Shown piece after piece: positions 49,541 through 62,574 of a stretch of 64,000 bases of DNA; within the stretch, counting starts at the first letter, position 1, and every line of letters starts with the position of its first letter. The position numbers and the translations under genes were made by a program. Origin of the DNA: Argopecten irradians. Its lineage: Eukaryota; Mollusca; Bivalvia; Pectinida; Pectinidae. The DNA is taken from NCBI RefSeq assembly GCF_041381155.1, contig NC_091137.1:15309765-15373764 (forward strand). Reading direction: 5' to 3'. The notes under the pieces are model-generated. The model made no database searches, was not told the origin of the DNA, and saw nothing but the letters and a program-made list of their open reading frames with translations.

Positions 49541-52500
49541 TCACACAACTTGTTCCTGTTGAGGTTGCTGTGGTGGTTGCTGGGGAATCTGTTGCTGTGG
49601 TACCTGTGGTTGCTGGGCGACCATGGCTGGTTGTTGTGTGAACTGTGTTTGTTGTGGAGGCTGTTGGAGGTGTGGATGATGCGGATGCTGGACATGAGGT
49701 GTGGTAGGTGTGGCTTGGCTATGGCGCTGGTGCATCATCTGAGCTACCTGATTCACATAGGTAATGTCTGGTCGCTGCTCTGGCTTCGGGTTGATACAAA
49801 TGGCAATAAGATTCCTCAGCTGAAATATATACAGAAATTTCAATAGCTTTAAACAAGAGGTTCCTCGGCTGAAACATACAGAAATGCTTTTGAAAGAGTA
49901 ATCTTGTTAGGATTTTGTTCTGTTCTGAGCTAGTTCAACATTTTATTACAAATGCAACTCGTAAACAAAGATTGAACAAGGAGCTGCAAAGCACGGCATT
50001 ATCCCACACGCTCCGCAGTTGGTATAAAATCCCAAATACATCAAGGTCAAAGTAACAATTATTCAAGTATAACTTAAAATGTATGCAAGTATTGTAAAAA
50101 TGAAAAAAAATAACAGCAGATAACAAAAAGAAACTTGGTATTTTGACCAAGTTTCCATGGTAACAGAATTTTTTTTAATTTGAAGGTCCACAACAGCAAA
50201 AGGCACAACTAGGGCACCTGCCTGGTATATACAGAAAGTTTCATGGAGCTGTGTTGAATGGTTTTGGAGTTACAGACCGGAAATAAAAGGAAACAATAAT
50301 TTGGTATTTTTGACTAAGTTTCCATGGTAACAAAAAAATTCCTAAAATGGAAGGTCCGCAATAGCAAAATGCACAATTAGGGCACTTGTCTGATATCTAA
50401 AGAAAGTTTCATGGAGCAGAGCTGTATTTAATGGTTTTGGAGTTATAGTCCAGAAACAAAAGGAAACCGTAATTTGGTATTTTGGACTAATTTTCCATGG
50501 TAACGAAAAAAATTCCCAAGATGGAAGGGCCGCAATAGCAAAAGGCACAACTAGGGCACTTATCTGGTGTATACAGAAAGTTTCAAGGAGCTGCGTTGAA
50601 TGGTTTTGGAGTTATAGCCTTGAAAAGAATCTCGGAAGGACGGACAGAGTCCAATTTGATACCCCCCACAAATGTGTTTTGCGGGGGATAACAAAAGAAT
50701 ACTGGTATATTCATCTTGTTTTCATATCATGCATTGCAATGTCTACAGCAATGAACTAGTTCCATTACATGGTGTGTTTATACTGTTTTGTAAGGAAAAA
50801 TATATACCCGGGTATTTTTTTTTCTAAATTGGTACAATCACAACTATGTAAAATTATATTTTTTCATATTTTCTTACATCTTCTGAGTACCAGTCGGCTG
50901 GCAAAGGTGGGTAATCACACTGGTCTATCTTTTTACACAGCGAGTATAGGTTCATCTTGTCTCCATAGAAAGGTGACTGTAAAGCTGCCATCTACAAAAT
51001 ATCAAAACTTTAATGTAATATAACAAAATTATTAAAGTTATCACATGTAACATACCAGATTTAAATCCTAGGTAATGACTAAAGGGATGTATCTGCATAG
51101 TAACCATGTGGATTTGATATTCATTTGGTCTAGTAATGAGTTAGTGAGTCAACATTTGGGTATAAACACACATTGATACTTAATTAAAAATACAGTGGAC
51201 CCGCGATAATCCGGACGCCCATAGTCCGGAAAACTCACAATCCGGACGGAAATGTCAGGGAATGGATTTCCGTAACGTTATTTATACTCACTAGTCCTGA
51301 AATTCGTATTCCGAATCCGGAACTCCATTTTGGGAACGGAATGTAATTTTTGTTAATAAGTTCCCGCAATAATCCGGACAATTTGTTGTCGCCACATGCT
51401 GAGAAAATCCAAGGCAAGCTACAGTCATGTGTATAATACACAAAATCACTTGACACTGAGTGTGTTGTCATAACGACGGCTGCCAGGTCATAGCCACGGG
51501 TGTTTACCTGAACACCTTTCACACGGGTACATGCAGCCATGTAACGGTTCATTGGTTTTCTATAGGAGATCAAACTTCAGTGTTGTATTTGAGATATATT
51601 TTTAGCCATATGCACGCTTTTAAACGTGCAGTTTGAGCTTGGGTACGGGTACGTATGCTATAACAGAGAAATAGATAATTTATGCTATCTTAATCTCTGG
51701 CTGTGGATACCTTACTTGTTTCGCATGCAGAATATATCGCTATGAGTATCGGATACAATAAAGTGCGATAATACTCACAAAATCAATAAGAATTATAAAT
51801 GTATGTGAATCTATTTGAATTCATTGTCTGTGGTATAAGATATAAAGGCCACGGCACATGCCATTTACAGGTGTGTGACATTGTGCACGAAGTTAGACCT
51901 GAACGGGCGTGTGGTTAATTTGTTACACACGTCTGTAAGTCAGAAAGCAAAGACTTGTGGAAATGGTCATTATATATACACATAATACAAAACAATAATT
52001 ATACGAGTTCATAAAATGTCACAACTATTTGTTATTATAGTTTTTTATGCCAAGAACGTAGATGATAATCATATTGATCCTTGGGTAAGCAATTTCTGTA
52101 TGACAGATCAAGACTGGGATACGTAGCTATATGCATACATAGTACACAATTAACGATGGCTTTAGGTTTCTTATTTTGATAAAGAAATACGTTTATTAAA
52201 TAATCTTAACGTTATAATATAAAAATACCTATATAAATCATAATAAACGAAGTATTAATTGTAACAAGGACATAGTCATTCAGATCCCCCGCCAATGGAG
52301 ATATCAAAGCTGAAGGAAGTTTGATTGTGGAGACTTATGTGTATGAAAAAAAAACAGGAAAAAGAGAGTTGAGCTAAAGAAAGATGGAGTATAATTCAAG
52401 TAGAGCTGGGCTGCAATTGTTGAATCAGGTATGCAGCCTTGACATTTATATTAGACTATATACACAAAGATCGGTGGAGTTTTGCAAAGTAACATTTACC

Positions 52501-55500
52501 ATTTACCATGATATTTTCAGCAATGTTTCCATGATAACGGAAAAAGTGCAAAAAATGAAAACCTGAAAATAGCAAAAGGTACTACTAGACCATAAAAAGA
52601 ATGTGTCTATGAAGTTTCATGGAAATATCTCTGCTGGTTTTAGAGTTGTGCTCCGGAAACGATTCTTACACAAAAATCTGCCATTTTCAGCAATGTTTCC
52701 ATTGTTACAGAAAACAGTACAAAAAGTGAAAACCTTAAAATAGCAAAAGGCACTACTACTAGACATAAGACTAATGTGCCTATGGAGTTTCGTGCATATA
52801 TCTCAACCGGTTTTCCAGTTATGCTGCGGAAACGAACCTGGTACAAAAAATATGATATTTTCAGCAATGTTTCCATGGTTTCGGAAAAAAAAATGCAAAA
52901 AATGAAAACCTAAAAATAGCAAAAGGCACTACTAGACCATAAGACCAATGTGTCTATGAAGTTTCGTGGAAATATCTCTTCTGGTTTTAGAGTTATGCTC
53001 CGGAAACGAACCTGGTACAAAAATATGATATTTTCAGCAATGTTTCCATGGTTACGGAAAAAATGCAAAAAATGAAAACCTAAAAATAGCAAAAGGCACT
53101 ACTAGACCATAAGACCAATGTGTGTATGAAGTTTCGTGGAAATATCTCTACTGGTTTTAGAGTTATGCTCCGGAAACCATTCGTACGGACGGACGGAACC
53201 CATTTGTATATCCCCCGCCAACTTCATTGGGCGGGAGATAATAAACATATATTACATAAAAGCCTATCATCGATTACATAAAAGCCTATCATCGATTACA
53301 AGGTCAAGGGGAGTAACTCGTAAGTGACAATTTAATTGACTAAGAACACAGAATTCGGCAGTCCGGAAAACTTAATCCGGACCGTTTAGGCTGGGAACGA
53401 AGGTGTCCGGATTATCGAGGGTCCACTGTAAATTTGAGTGGACCCGATTCCTTCTAAACCCAAACAAACAATACATATATCTGTTTTTCCATTTGATACA
53501 TAAACATTGATCAACATGATTGGCATCTGGAGCACTAACCTCGTACAGCAGACAGCCCAAGGACCACATATCAGACTTGAAGTTATAGCCTGTCTCGTGG
53601 ATTCTTTCTGGGGACATGTAGTATGGGGTCCCGACTGGCAACAAAAAGTACCATAAAGTCAATCAATAAGTTATAGGTCCAGGTTCAAAACAGACTACAG
53701 CATGTGGTACAGTGGACCAGAATATACATAATTATCATGTACATGTGTATGTATATATATATCCTGATTGGTGCAAAAATATTTCTGTGGTAAGTTCAGT
53801 CATTTTGTAAAATCAGTGCAACAAATGGTAATTAATCTATTTTTGAATTAATATATGTACTAGGAAATATTTCAGTGATATTGACGTAGAGTTGTTTAAT
53901 CCATAGCATAAACAGCAGCTAAAATCTATAAACGATAAAGCTTGTACTAGAAGGTTTAAACAGAACTACTTACCAAGGGAATGAGCGGCTGTAGTTTTTG
54001 AGCTGAAGAAGCGACCTAATCCCAGGTCACCAAGTTTTACTCTGCCCTGGGCCGTAATAAACACATTGGCTGGTTTTATATCTGTAATATAAAAGTGGTT
54101 AGGATCAAATCTAAATATAACTTTAGAGGAAGTTGAATTTCGAAATAGCAATATGTCTCTATAATTAATAAACTAATGTACACATTGCATGTGAATGACA
54201 CATTCATCATAAAATATTTGTTTTTATATCCTTTTCTGTAACAGAGATATTGTCACACCTAGGCTGCATAACCACAATTAACCAATTACAGTTAACTGCA
54301 TGATGTAAATGTCAAGCACCTTAGAAACCATGACTTGCTGTTGGAATAAGTTATAAATCAGGCACCTTTACCAATTGCATGACATTTTCAAAATACAATT
54401 GACTACACACGTGAAAGTATATTGATCTATAAATATGACAAGTATGGAGTAAATGTGATAGTTCTAGGTTATACTTACCTCTGTGCATGATCCGTCTAGA
54501 GTGCATGTGTTCTAAAGCTCCACATATCTGTATAAAGTATTTCCATATAGTCTTCTCTGGTATCAATCTGTTCTGTTTTTTGAAATGCTGAAAAATATGA
54601 TTGGTGGATATACTTAACAAATTATAGCTCTGATCTAATTATATTACATATATAGTAACGACAAATTATGACTGTCAACCAGTGTTCTATCTTAAGGAAT
54701 TTTTCCTAAAAGTTACTCGTCCTGACGGAAAGTTACTGGTCTTACAAAAGGTACAATTCTTCCTTGTAGCTTATATAATTACTAGCAAATAATAGTAGTA
54801 GTTTTACTAACAAAATATATCTGCATACTGGATTAGTATCATAGGCTCTCACCAAAGTTGCTGGCAGACAGACAGGCATTAATTTTGAACGCTGTTGTGA
54901 ACTAGATATAACAAAATATCAAGACCATCGCTCAATATTTATTGGTACAAGTTATACTATCAAAGGGTCTTTAATATGTATGTATATACCTACCTTGATC
55001 ATACGAGACAAATCTCCAGCATCAGCCAATTCTAGTACAATGTTAAGCTCATTATTTTCTATAAAAGACGATAGGTATTTTATCACATTGGGATGGTTGA
55101 GTTGCTGAAACAAAAATAAAGATTTTTTCTTAAACATTTAGCACATACAAACTTTATGATGATTTTATAGCTTGCATTTGATGGTTTTATGTAAAATTTA
55201 TAGTAAAGAGAAAGCATGCTCAAGTTCAACAGATCAAAAGATCTTAGGATAAGGATTAGTTTTAAACTTGCTTCCAAATCACATTTCTTTCTTGTTGATA
55301 CTTGATGCTAATTTTGTAACCATTGTAAAGAAAGAAAAAGGAAAGGAGATCAAGTTTATATCAACAGATAAAAATATAGAACATTCAATATTAGTTTCAT
55401 TGGTTGGTCTGTCATACCATTAGTTACAGTTGTGAGCCTCTTATACAGCATTACCTCAACCAGAGTACTCCTACAGTATTGTATTAACAATTATTTATCA

Positions 55501-56516
55501 GTACCATATACATATCATATTTTTTCCAATTACAATAGATAATACAGGAACTGTAAATGATTTTAGATGATTACTTTCAGCAGGTCAATCTCTTTTATAC
55601 AATCTTGTCTGGCTTTAGCATCCATCATTTCAAATATCTGAAATAAAAAGTAATCTGCATTTACCTTCTTTGTGAATACTGTAGGATTAAAATAGTGAGA
55701 ACATTCATCATTTAACTTATATTGGCAGCACTATTGTTATTGTGAACATTTAACACACATACAGAATAATTAAATAGTTTCATTAATAAATAGAAGAACA
55801 AGAGATCCCATACGGATCTTCCACCAAAAAATGACCTATGTCTGATAATGGAAAGAGGAATCTTTTCTCTGCTTTTCAAACTTTTTTAAATATACTTCTG
55901 TACATATTAAATTTGAGACAGTTCACTTCAGTATTTTCTTAGAAATAGCCATAACAAACTATCAAAATCCAAGACGGCGATAACAAACTTTAACTGTCAA
56001 AATCCAAGATGGCTGCCTGTTAAGCGATCAGTCCCAAAGTGCAATATGCACAACTAGGGCCCTAGGGGAACATACATATGTTTGAGAATTATCCCTTCAG
56101 TACTTTCTGAGAAATAGGGATAACAAGAATTGTTAACGGATGGATGGACGACGGACCATGGACAAAAAGCGATTTGAACAGCCCACCATTTGATGATGGT
56201 GGGATAAAAATATACATTTATTTTTTAAATTTATATATAATTTTCATTTAAATCAAATTTCATCTTTATATATAATGGTTAAAATGAATAAATACACTTT
56301 AGATTATGAACTTAGATTATGGGCTATGATACCTACCTGTACTTTTTTCAAAGCTACAACACTTCCATCGACCTTACAACGAGCACGATAAACCTCAGAA
56401 AATTGACCTTTGCCTATCTTCTTGTCTATTTCAAAGTTTTCCAGTCGACCATACACACTGTCTCTCTGGTAGACTGTGGCTTGCTGGAGAGGTTCTTCCT
56501 GTTCCATAGGCTCCAT
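49541..56516 (-). CDS. NEK7: NEK6/NEK7-type mitotic serine/threonine kinase with Q/P/H-rich tail
   Basis: Exons 56337..56516, 55575..55637, 54994..55104, 54479..54587, 53974..54081, 53540..53634, 50878..50991 and 49541..49819 give 352 residues. The kinase is complete: glycine loop GKGQFSEV at 35-42, Lys57/58, helix-C Glu76, HRDIKPAN at 153-160, DLG at 173-175, SPE at 198-200. Tyr91 matches the autoinhibitory Tyr97 of human NEK7, and Ser189 its activating Ser195. NEK6/7 act downstream of NEK9 in spindle formation; NEK7 also serves the NLRP3 inflammasome in vertebrates. Human NEK6/7 end soon after the catalytic domain, but here about 60 residues rich in Gln, Pro and His follow (291-352). A single invertebrate NEK6/7 orthologue is likely, so the symbol is approximate. 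A noncoding 5' exon probably begins beside the start (acceptor at about 56520). Confidence 0.92.
50105..50690 (+). mobile_element. Pearl-like element, family H copy 1
   Basis: About three ~172-bp core units with 'tttccatggtaac' and 'agcaaaaggcacaactaggg', a short GGACGGAC at 50638, and a 3' hairpin of 'tatcccccgc' type (ccccccacaaatgtgttttgcgggggataac). Lies in the last NEK intron. Confidence 0.65.
51191..53430. mobile_element. Pogo/Tigger-like non-autonomous DNA transposon
   Basis: Left end TACAGTGGACCCGCGATAAT; the right end GATTATCGAGGGTCCACTGTA is its reverse complement with two mismatches. The CAGT start, TA at both borders and repeated 'aatccgga' motifs fit pogo/Tigger elements of the Tc1/mariner superfamily. 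No transposase is recognisable in the 2.2 kb. A family H pearl-like element is inserted in it. It lies in the NEK intron between the exons at 53540 and 50991. Confidence 0.8.
52270..53243 (+). mobile_element. Pearl-like element, family H copy 2, nested
   Basis: Left 'agatcccccgccaatgg', right 'tcccccgccaacttcattgggcgggag'. Four ~174-bp core units with 'cagcaatgtttccat' and 'agcaaaaggcactactag'; microsatellite cggacggacgg at 53186. Sits wholly inside the pogo-like element, so it is the younger of the two. Confidence 0.7.
55798..56205 (+). mobile_element. Pearl-like element, family C copy 3, shortened
   Basis: The CAAGAGATCCCATACGGATC start and 'cccaccatttgatgatggtggg' end are present, but only about two incomplete core units remain and the microsatellite is reduced to 'ggatggatggacgacgg'. 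Lies in the first NEK coding intron. Confidence 0.7.
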
Positions 56517-56643
56517 GGCCTACAACCACCTGGTTAACAGAAATTATTCAACTTGCAAACATCCTCTCAATTCTTATTACTACATGTATACAGAAATGCT
56601 TAACTTCTGTTTAAGAAATCAAACTTTAGAAAGTGTACCACAC

Positions 56644-56930
56644 TTAAAGTGAATAGTCGTGCAAAGGAAACCAGTCTAAATGCATTCTTTGGCCTTCCAA
56701 AAGTCATTGCATACCACAATGATGGTCAAGTTCTGCTTACGGTGTCCAGTTTTGACCATTGAAATTTTGGGGAAGCCCCGTGTAAATTTAGCACAGTTCT
56801 AAATATAAATTCGCCAAACTCTTTGAAAACGAGGCTGCGTGGAAATGTCAACATCGCCAAACTCTTTGAAAACGAGGCTGCGTGGAAATGTCAACATGGA
56901 CATGTGTTTCTCAGTCTTGTCGGTTTCGTT
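56644..56930 (-). mobile_element. TTAA-MITE fragment with internal 43-bp duplication
   Basis: TTAAAGTGAATAGTCGTGCA at 56644 is one end of the MITE seen at 25181, in reverse orientation. A 43-bp stretch with 'gaaaacgaggctgcgtgg' is duplicated in tandem at 56811-56897. The other end is lost. It lies just upstream of the NEK start exon. Confidence 0.6.
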
Positions 56931-58518
56931 TCGTGTGATAAACCACTAATGCGGTATGTAAATTGTTGTTTTGAGAGGATACATTTGATGCAAATGAAGT
57001 ATTCTTACATTAATGACAATGCTTTGTAATCATTTTTCGATAAAAGCATCTTTATACATGGAAATCGACACAAATATTCGGCCGATGCAGAGATGGGGCC
57101 CCGGCAAGGGGCAATTATTGCAGCATCGCATTCGTCGTATTTTACATCAACCGAATCATGAAGGTTAAATACAAATAATCGTAACATAATTTCCCATTTA
57201 AAACCACACGAAAACGTTCCATACAACGTCCATGCATGTAGCTGTCAAAGATGTGAAAATAAATTAGCTCATACATAGATATTTTACAAGTACAATATAT
57301 GTGTTCAATTATTCGTGTAGTTTTTTGCAGAGATTTAATTAAATTATCTATGTCTCTGTTTTTTTTTTTGTAAACAATATTTGAGTTCTGGAGAGAGATG
57401 ACATGAATGTCCAGCTGGAAGGAAAGAAACTTTTATGTGTATATGTATTGTACAATGTATATATGTAAACGTACATTCCATGTAGCTGCTATAGAATTAC
57501 AACTAGGAAATTCTCTCAAACATTGATAATATTTAATTCTTCACATTCATGTAGGCCTATGCTGTGAGAAATAACACATCATATATATTTCCAGAAAACA
57601 TATAGGCCTACATGTATGTTGTTTTCCTTTTCTGTTGTTTCCTGTTCTTTTTTGTGCTCTGGAGAAAAAGATGATTGAGTTGGAAAAGTAATTAATTAAG
57701 AGAAATGTGTACCACAGTACTTTGTCTGTAGCCGAGGGGTTCTATACTGTTTTAATAGTCCAGTAATAATAATAAAATTGAAATTGTAAATTCTATTTTT
57801 GAATGAAGTGGTACCCCTCCTTTGAGAGTACACAGTGTGTATACCCTTTTTGGTTTTTAGGAATAATACCTGAATAGAAACCTGAAATAACATGACAATC
57901 AATCAGGTATGTGTGTGTTGGGGGGTGGGGGGGGGGGGGGGGGGGGCTAAAAGACAGAAGAATCATGAGGTTGGGAAGTTGTAACTTGGGTGGGAGGGGG
58001 GGGGGGTGAAATATAGAAGAAATAGCTACAAATAACTGGAAGTGGAAGGGTGCTTTATCATTGATCTGGTCATTGCATATTTGGGGTTTACATGGCTTTT
58101 TTTTTTGGTTATTTAGTCTCATTGATTTTGGAGCAACTTTGAATCCATATGGTACTGTATATCTTTCTTTTTTCCATGTGTAGCTATTTCTTCTGTATTT
58201 CACCCCCCGCCCAAGTTACAACTTCCCAATAGGTACCACTTTTTTGTTTAGAACTCAAATCAAAGACAGATGTACATAGTACTACATACTACATTTTAGT
58301 CTATGTGTTTGTAATCACTGTTACTAAAGTATTAATACATAAATGGTCTATGTACAAGTTACACATAGACAATAAATGTGAAATTTGGTTCAGACAAAAA
58401 GATTTGTAACATTTCAGATAACTTGCTAGTTTTATGGTTTTATTTATATGTTGAGTCTACTCTCTTGTAAAGTAGAATTTAGAAATCCTAAGACAATGGT
58501 ATCTATATTGCTATATGT
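56931..58518. other. Non-coding region with a large G-rich inverted repeat
   Basis: 57970-58028 and 58182-58232 are reverse complements ('gggaagttgtaacttgggtg' pairs with 'cacccccc..cccaagttacaacttccc'). Outer parts near 57809 and 58235 ('gaagtggtacc', 'ggtaccactt') pair as well. G runs of up to about 20 lie at 57920-57946 and 57990-58007. This could be a MITE or foldback element. No gene is seen. Confidence 0.6.
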
Positions 58519-59985
58519 AAACAAGAGGCCCAGAGGGCCTGTATCGCTCACCTGGTTTGTAATGCCAAGTAATGTTCTGAATACAGGTTCATTGTTTCTT
58601 TTCTGAAGGAATTTTAATATTAACCTCTAAATCCCCTGTTGGGCCCCACCCCTCCTGCCCCCAGGGGGTCAGAGCCAAAATTTATACAAGTTCTGTTCCC
58701 CTTCCCCCAAGGATGTTTATGGCCAAATTTGGTCACAATCCAAGCAAAACTCTAGGACAAGTAGCGATTTATAGGATTTACCTCTATTTCCCCTATTGGG
58801 CCCCACCCGTCCTGCCCCCGGGGGACCAGAGCCAAAATTTATACAAGTTCTGTTCCCCTTCCCCCAAGGATGTTTGTGGCCAAATTTGGTTACAATTCAT
58901 GTAGAACTCTATGACTAGTAGCGATTTATAGGATTTACCTCTATTTCCCCTATAGGGGCCCACCCCTCCTGCCCCCGGGGGGTCAGAGCCAAAATTTATA
59001 CAAGTTCTGTTCCCCTTCCCCCAAGGATGTTTGTGGCCAAATTTGGTTACATTCCATTCAGAACTCTATGACTAGTAGCGATTTAAAGGATTTACCTCTA
59101 TTTCCCCTATTGGGCCCCGCCCCTCCTGCCCCCGGGGGACAAGAGCCAAAATTTATACAAGTTCTGTTCCCCTTCCCCCAAGGATGTTTGTGGCCCAAAT
59201 TTGGTTACAATTCATGTAGAACTCTATGACTAGTAGCGATTTATAGGATTTACCTCTATTTCCCCTATTGGGGCCCACCCCTCCTGCCCCCGGGGGGTCA
59301 GAGCCAAAATTTATACAAGTTCTGTTCCCCTTCCCCCAAGGATGTTTGTGGCCAAATTTGGTTACATTCCATTCAGAACTCTATGACTAGTAGCGATTTA
59401 AAGGATTTACCTCTATTTCCCCTATTGGGCCCCGCCCCTCCTGCCCCTGGGGGACAAGAGCCAAAATTTATACAAGTTCTGTTCCCCTTCCCCCAAGGAT
59501 GTTTGTGGCCAAATTTGGTTACAATTCATGTACAACTCTATGACTAGTAGCGATTTAAAGGATTTACCTCTATTTCCCCTATTGGGCCCCGCCCCTCCTG
59601 CCCCCGGGGAACCAGAGCCAAAATTTATACAAGTTCTGTTCCCCCTCCCCCAAGGATGTTTGTGGCTAATTTTGGTTACAATTCATGCAGAACTCTAGGA
59701 CAAGTAGTGTTTTAAAGGATTTACCTCTATTTCCCCTATTGGGCCCCGCCCCTCCTGCCCCCGGGGGGTCAGAGCCAAAATTTATATAAGTTCTGTTCCC
59801 CCTCCCCCAAGGATGCTTGTGGCCAAATTTGGTTACAATCCATGCAGAACTCTATGACTAGTAGCGTTTTAAAGGAAATGTTGACGGACAGACGGTTAAA
59901 GGAAATGTTGACGCACAGACGACGGACGGACGACGGACGCCGCGCCATGACATAAGCTCACCGGCCCTTCGGGCCAGGTGAGCTA
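58519..59985 (+). mobile_element. Pearl-like element, family A copy 5
   Basis: Eight core units, complete 5' palindrome and 3' hairpin. The microsatellite is interrupted by a duplicated 'ttaaaggaaatgttgacg' block, as also seen at 4700-4745. Confidence 0.8.
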
Positions 59986-61544
59986 AAAATATCCTTATAT
60001 TTTAAAAGTAATTGAAAAGCTATCTCACAAGCCCTGACAAACAAATGGGCAGGCATATGGATGCAAGAATTATAATCACTGGATCTAGAGGACTATATAT
60101 ATAAACAAATATTTCTACAAAGTTAAACAATGAAAAAGTATTGCATCATGATTTTATTTAATGATTACAGTTGAAAGGAACATTTAATAAATTAATACTG
60201 TTTAAATGTTCTGTTCATGATCTTCTAGGTCCATATTGGTAAATTTTACTTTCAAGAGCACTCAAATCAACATTCTTCAGTCTTCATATGATGCTAATTG
60301 TATGTATATGTATACATACACTTGTACACAGGTCCAAGGGATGGACTTTCTGTATTCATGTCACTATGCATGCATGGTGCCTGAAAAAAAAAGAACCAAC
60401 AATTTTTTATATCTGTTGAATATGACAAAAATTGAAATGATCAATTTCAAATATATATAAATGAATAAATGTAGGTTCATTCCACAGGTTTTTTATTTTT
60501 ATTTTATAAGTTGTGAATGTGTCACTGATGCATTTAACAGAATCAAATATTGTTTCAAAAAAGATACAAAATTCATTATCTATAGTTCCAACAAAAATTC
60601 AGAATAATCATAAATGATACATGGCTGCAGTACATTTCAACTCTCTGTAAAGTTTGTCATATACACATGAACCAGGTACAGTTGTAATAAATATACAAAC
60701 ACTATTTATTATTATGACCAGAAATAATACTGTATGTGTCCTCCAAATATATCTAAAGAACAAGCTAAAACCTACATGTACATATATGTATATGTGTATA
60801 TCAGAACATATACAATACAATTTTACCAATTAACCTACAATGTAAATCCTACATACAATGTATGTGTATAACACTACCAGAACATATACAGAACAATAAT
60901 TTACAAATCAAAAATCTATAAATATATACATCAGAACTGTATGAATTGACCGGTAGCATAATATTATAGATTAATTGAAACAAATCTTAGCTTGATAATG
61001 CACTAGCGGTTACATTCTAACTGTGCATGCATTACAACGGTACATTTTTATAAATATACAGGGCATTCATTACGTATACCCCTAAAGAGGCCCCACGAAA
61101 GAACCGCTATTTACCCCAGGGTTACGTTTTTACGCGATTGGGGAACAGGTATGAAACATGTGACCATATGTGACCACTCATTCATGAAAAAATACTGCTA
61201 GGGACTATTTACATAATGATCAAAATACGAAGACTCACTCACTATCAGCTGAGCAGGGAGTACAGGGTAGTAGGCCTAGGTACGTACAGTAGCGGTCCGG
61301 AGCCGTGTGCTCGTTTGAACTGTTCTCTTCACTATAACAAGTTGTATTAACACTCTCCATGCGTCTTAATGTTTACCGAGTCATTTGTTGGGATTGTCGC
61401 TGCTCCATTGCCTTTCCTTTCACATTTTAGGTGAGTCAGTTGGTTGTTTTGGCGGAAACCTTTTGGTTCAAAACTACGGTAGCCATGTTTTGTTTACTAC
61501 GGAGAGTGGTGAATGTTGCGCATGCGTTAAGATTGAACTGCACT
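59986..61544. other. Intergenic stretch without recognised gene
   Basis: AT-rich up to about 61000. From 61250 to 61430 the base composition is more balanced, with 'ggtccggagccgtgtgctcg'; this could be a promoter or a 5' UTR exon, perhaps of the NEK gene, but nothing decides it. Confidence 0.35.
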
Positions 61545-61715
61545 GATAGCCGGTCGGGAGGACGCATTAGGATTCCCATAATAAATATTAATTTCTTCGC
61601 ATACAGAGCGATTTTGATGGGGGATTTTATTTTTCTATTTCATAAGAAATTATACTGGATATATTAACACCATTTTACCGATTTTAGCCCTTCTTTGCCC
61701 GACTATTCACTTTAA
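61545..61715 (-). mobile_element. TTAA-MITE fragment
   Basis: Reverse-complement of the first half of the 37342 copy, ending TTTGCCCGACTATTCACTTT then AA. The other end is missing. Confidence 0.65.
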
Positions 61716-61767
61716 TTTGATTATTATTCAGTCTCCATAGTCAATTCAAATCTAAGTTACCTTACTA

Positions 61768-62574
61768 ACAAGAGGCCCAGAGGGCCTGTATCGCTCACCT
61801 GGTTAGTAGTAATGTCAAGTCATGTTCTGAATACAGGTTCATTGTTTCTTTTCTGAAGGAATTTGAATATTTACCTCTTATTTCCCTATTGGGCCCCGCC
61901 CCTCCTGCCCCAAGGGTCAGAGCCAAATTTTTTACAAGTTCTTTCCCCCTTCCCCCAAGGATGTTTGTGGCCAAATTTGGTTACAATCCATGCAGAACTC
62001 TAGGACAAGTAACGTTTTATAGGATTTACCTCTATTTCCCCTATTGGGCCCCGCCCCTTCTGCCCCCAGGGGGTCAGAGCCAAAATTTATACAAGTTCTT
62101 TCCCCCTTCCCCCAAGGATGTTTGTGGCCAAATTTGGTTACAATCCATGCAGAACTCTGGGACAAGTAACGATTTATAGGATTTACCTCTATTTCCCCTA
62201 TTGGGCCCCGCCCCTCCTGCCCCCGGGGGGGTTAGAGCCAAAATTTATACAAGTTCTGTTCCCCTTCCCTCAAGGATGTTTTCTGGTCAAATTTGGTTAC
62301 AATCCATGCAGAACTCTAGGACAAATAGCGTTTTATAGAATTTACCTTTCTTTTCCCTATTGGGCCCCGCCCCTCCTGCCCCCGGGGGTTAGAGCCAAAA
62401 TTTATACAAGTTCTGTTCCCCTTCCCCCAAGGATGTTTATGGCCAAATTTGGTTACAATCCATGCAGAACTCTATGACTAGTAGCAATTTAAAGGAAATG
62501 TTGACGGACGGACGACGGACGACGGACGCCGCGCCATGACATAAGCTCACCGGCCCTTTGGGCCAGGTGAGCTA
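61768..62574 (+). mobile_element. Pearl-like element, family A copy 6
   Basis: Four core units, gacggacgacgg microsatellite at 62502-62530, and complete 3' hairpin with one loop-side change (CCCTTTGGG). Confidence 0.8.

Noticed and set aside
51235-51573. 112-residue minus-strand frame as a pogo transposase remnant
   Set aside because: No DDE or HTH motif can be seen, and it begins in the terminal inverted repeat itself.
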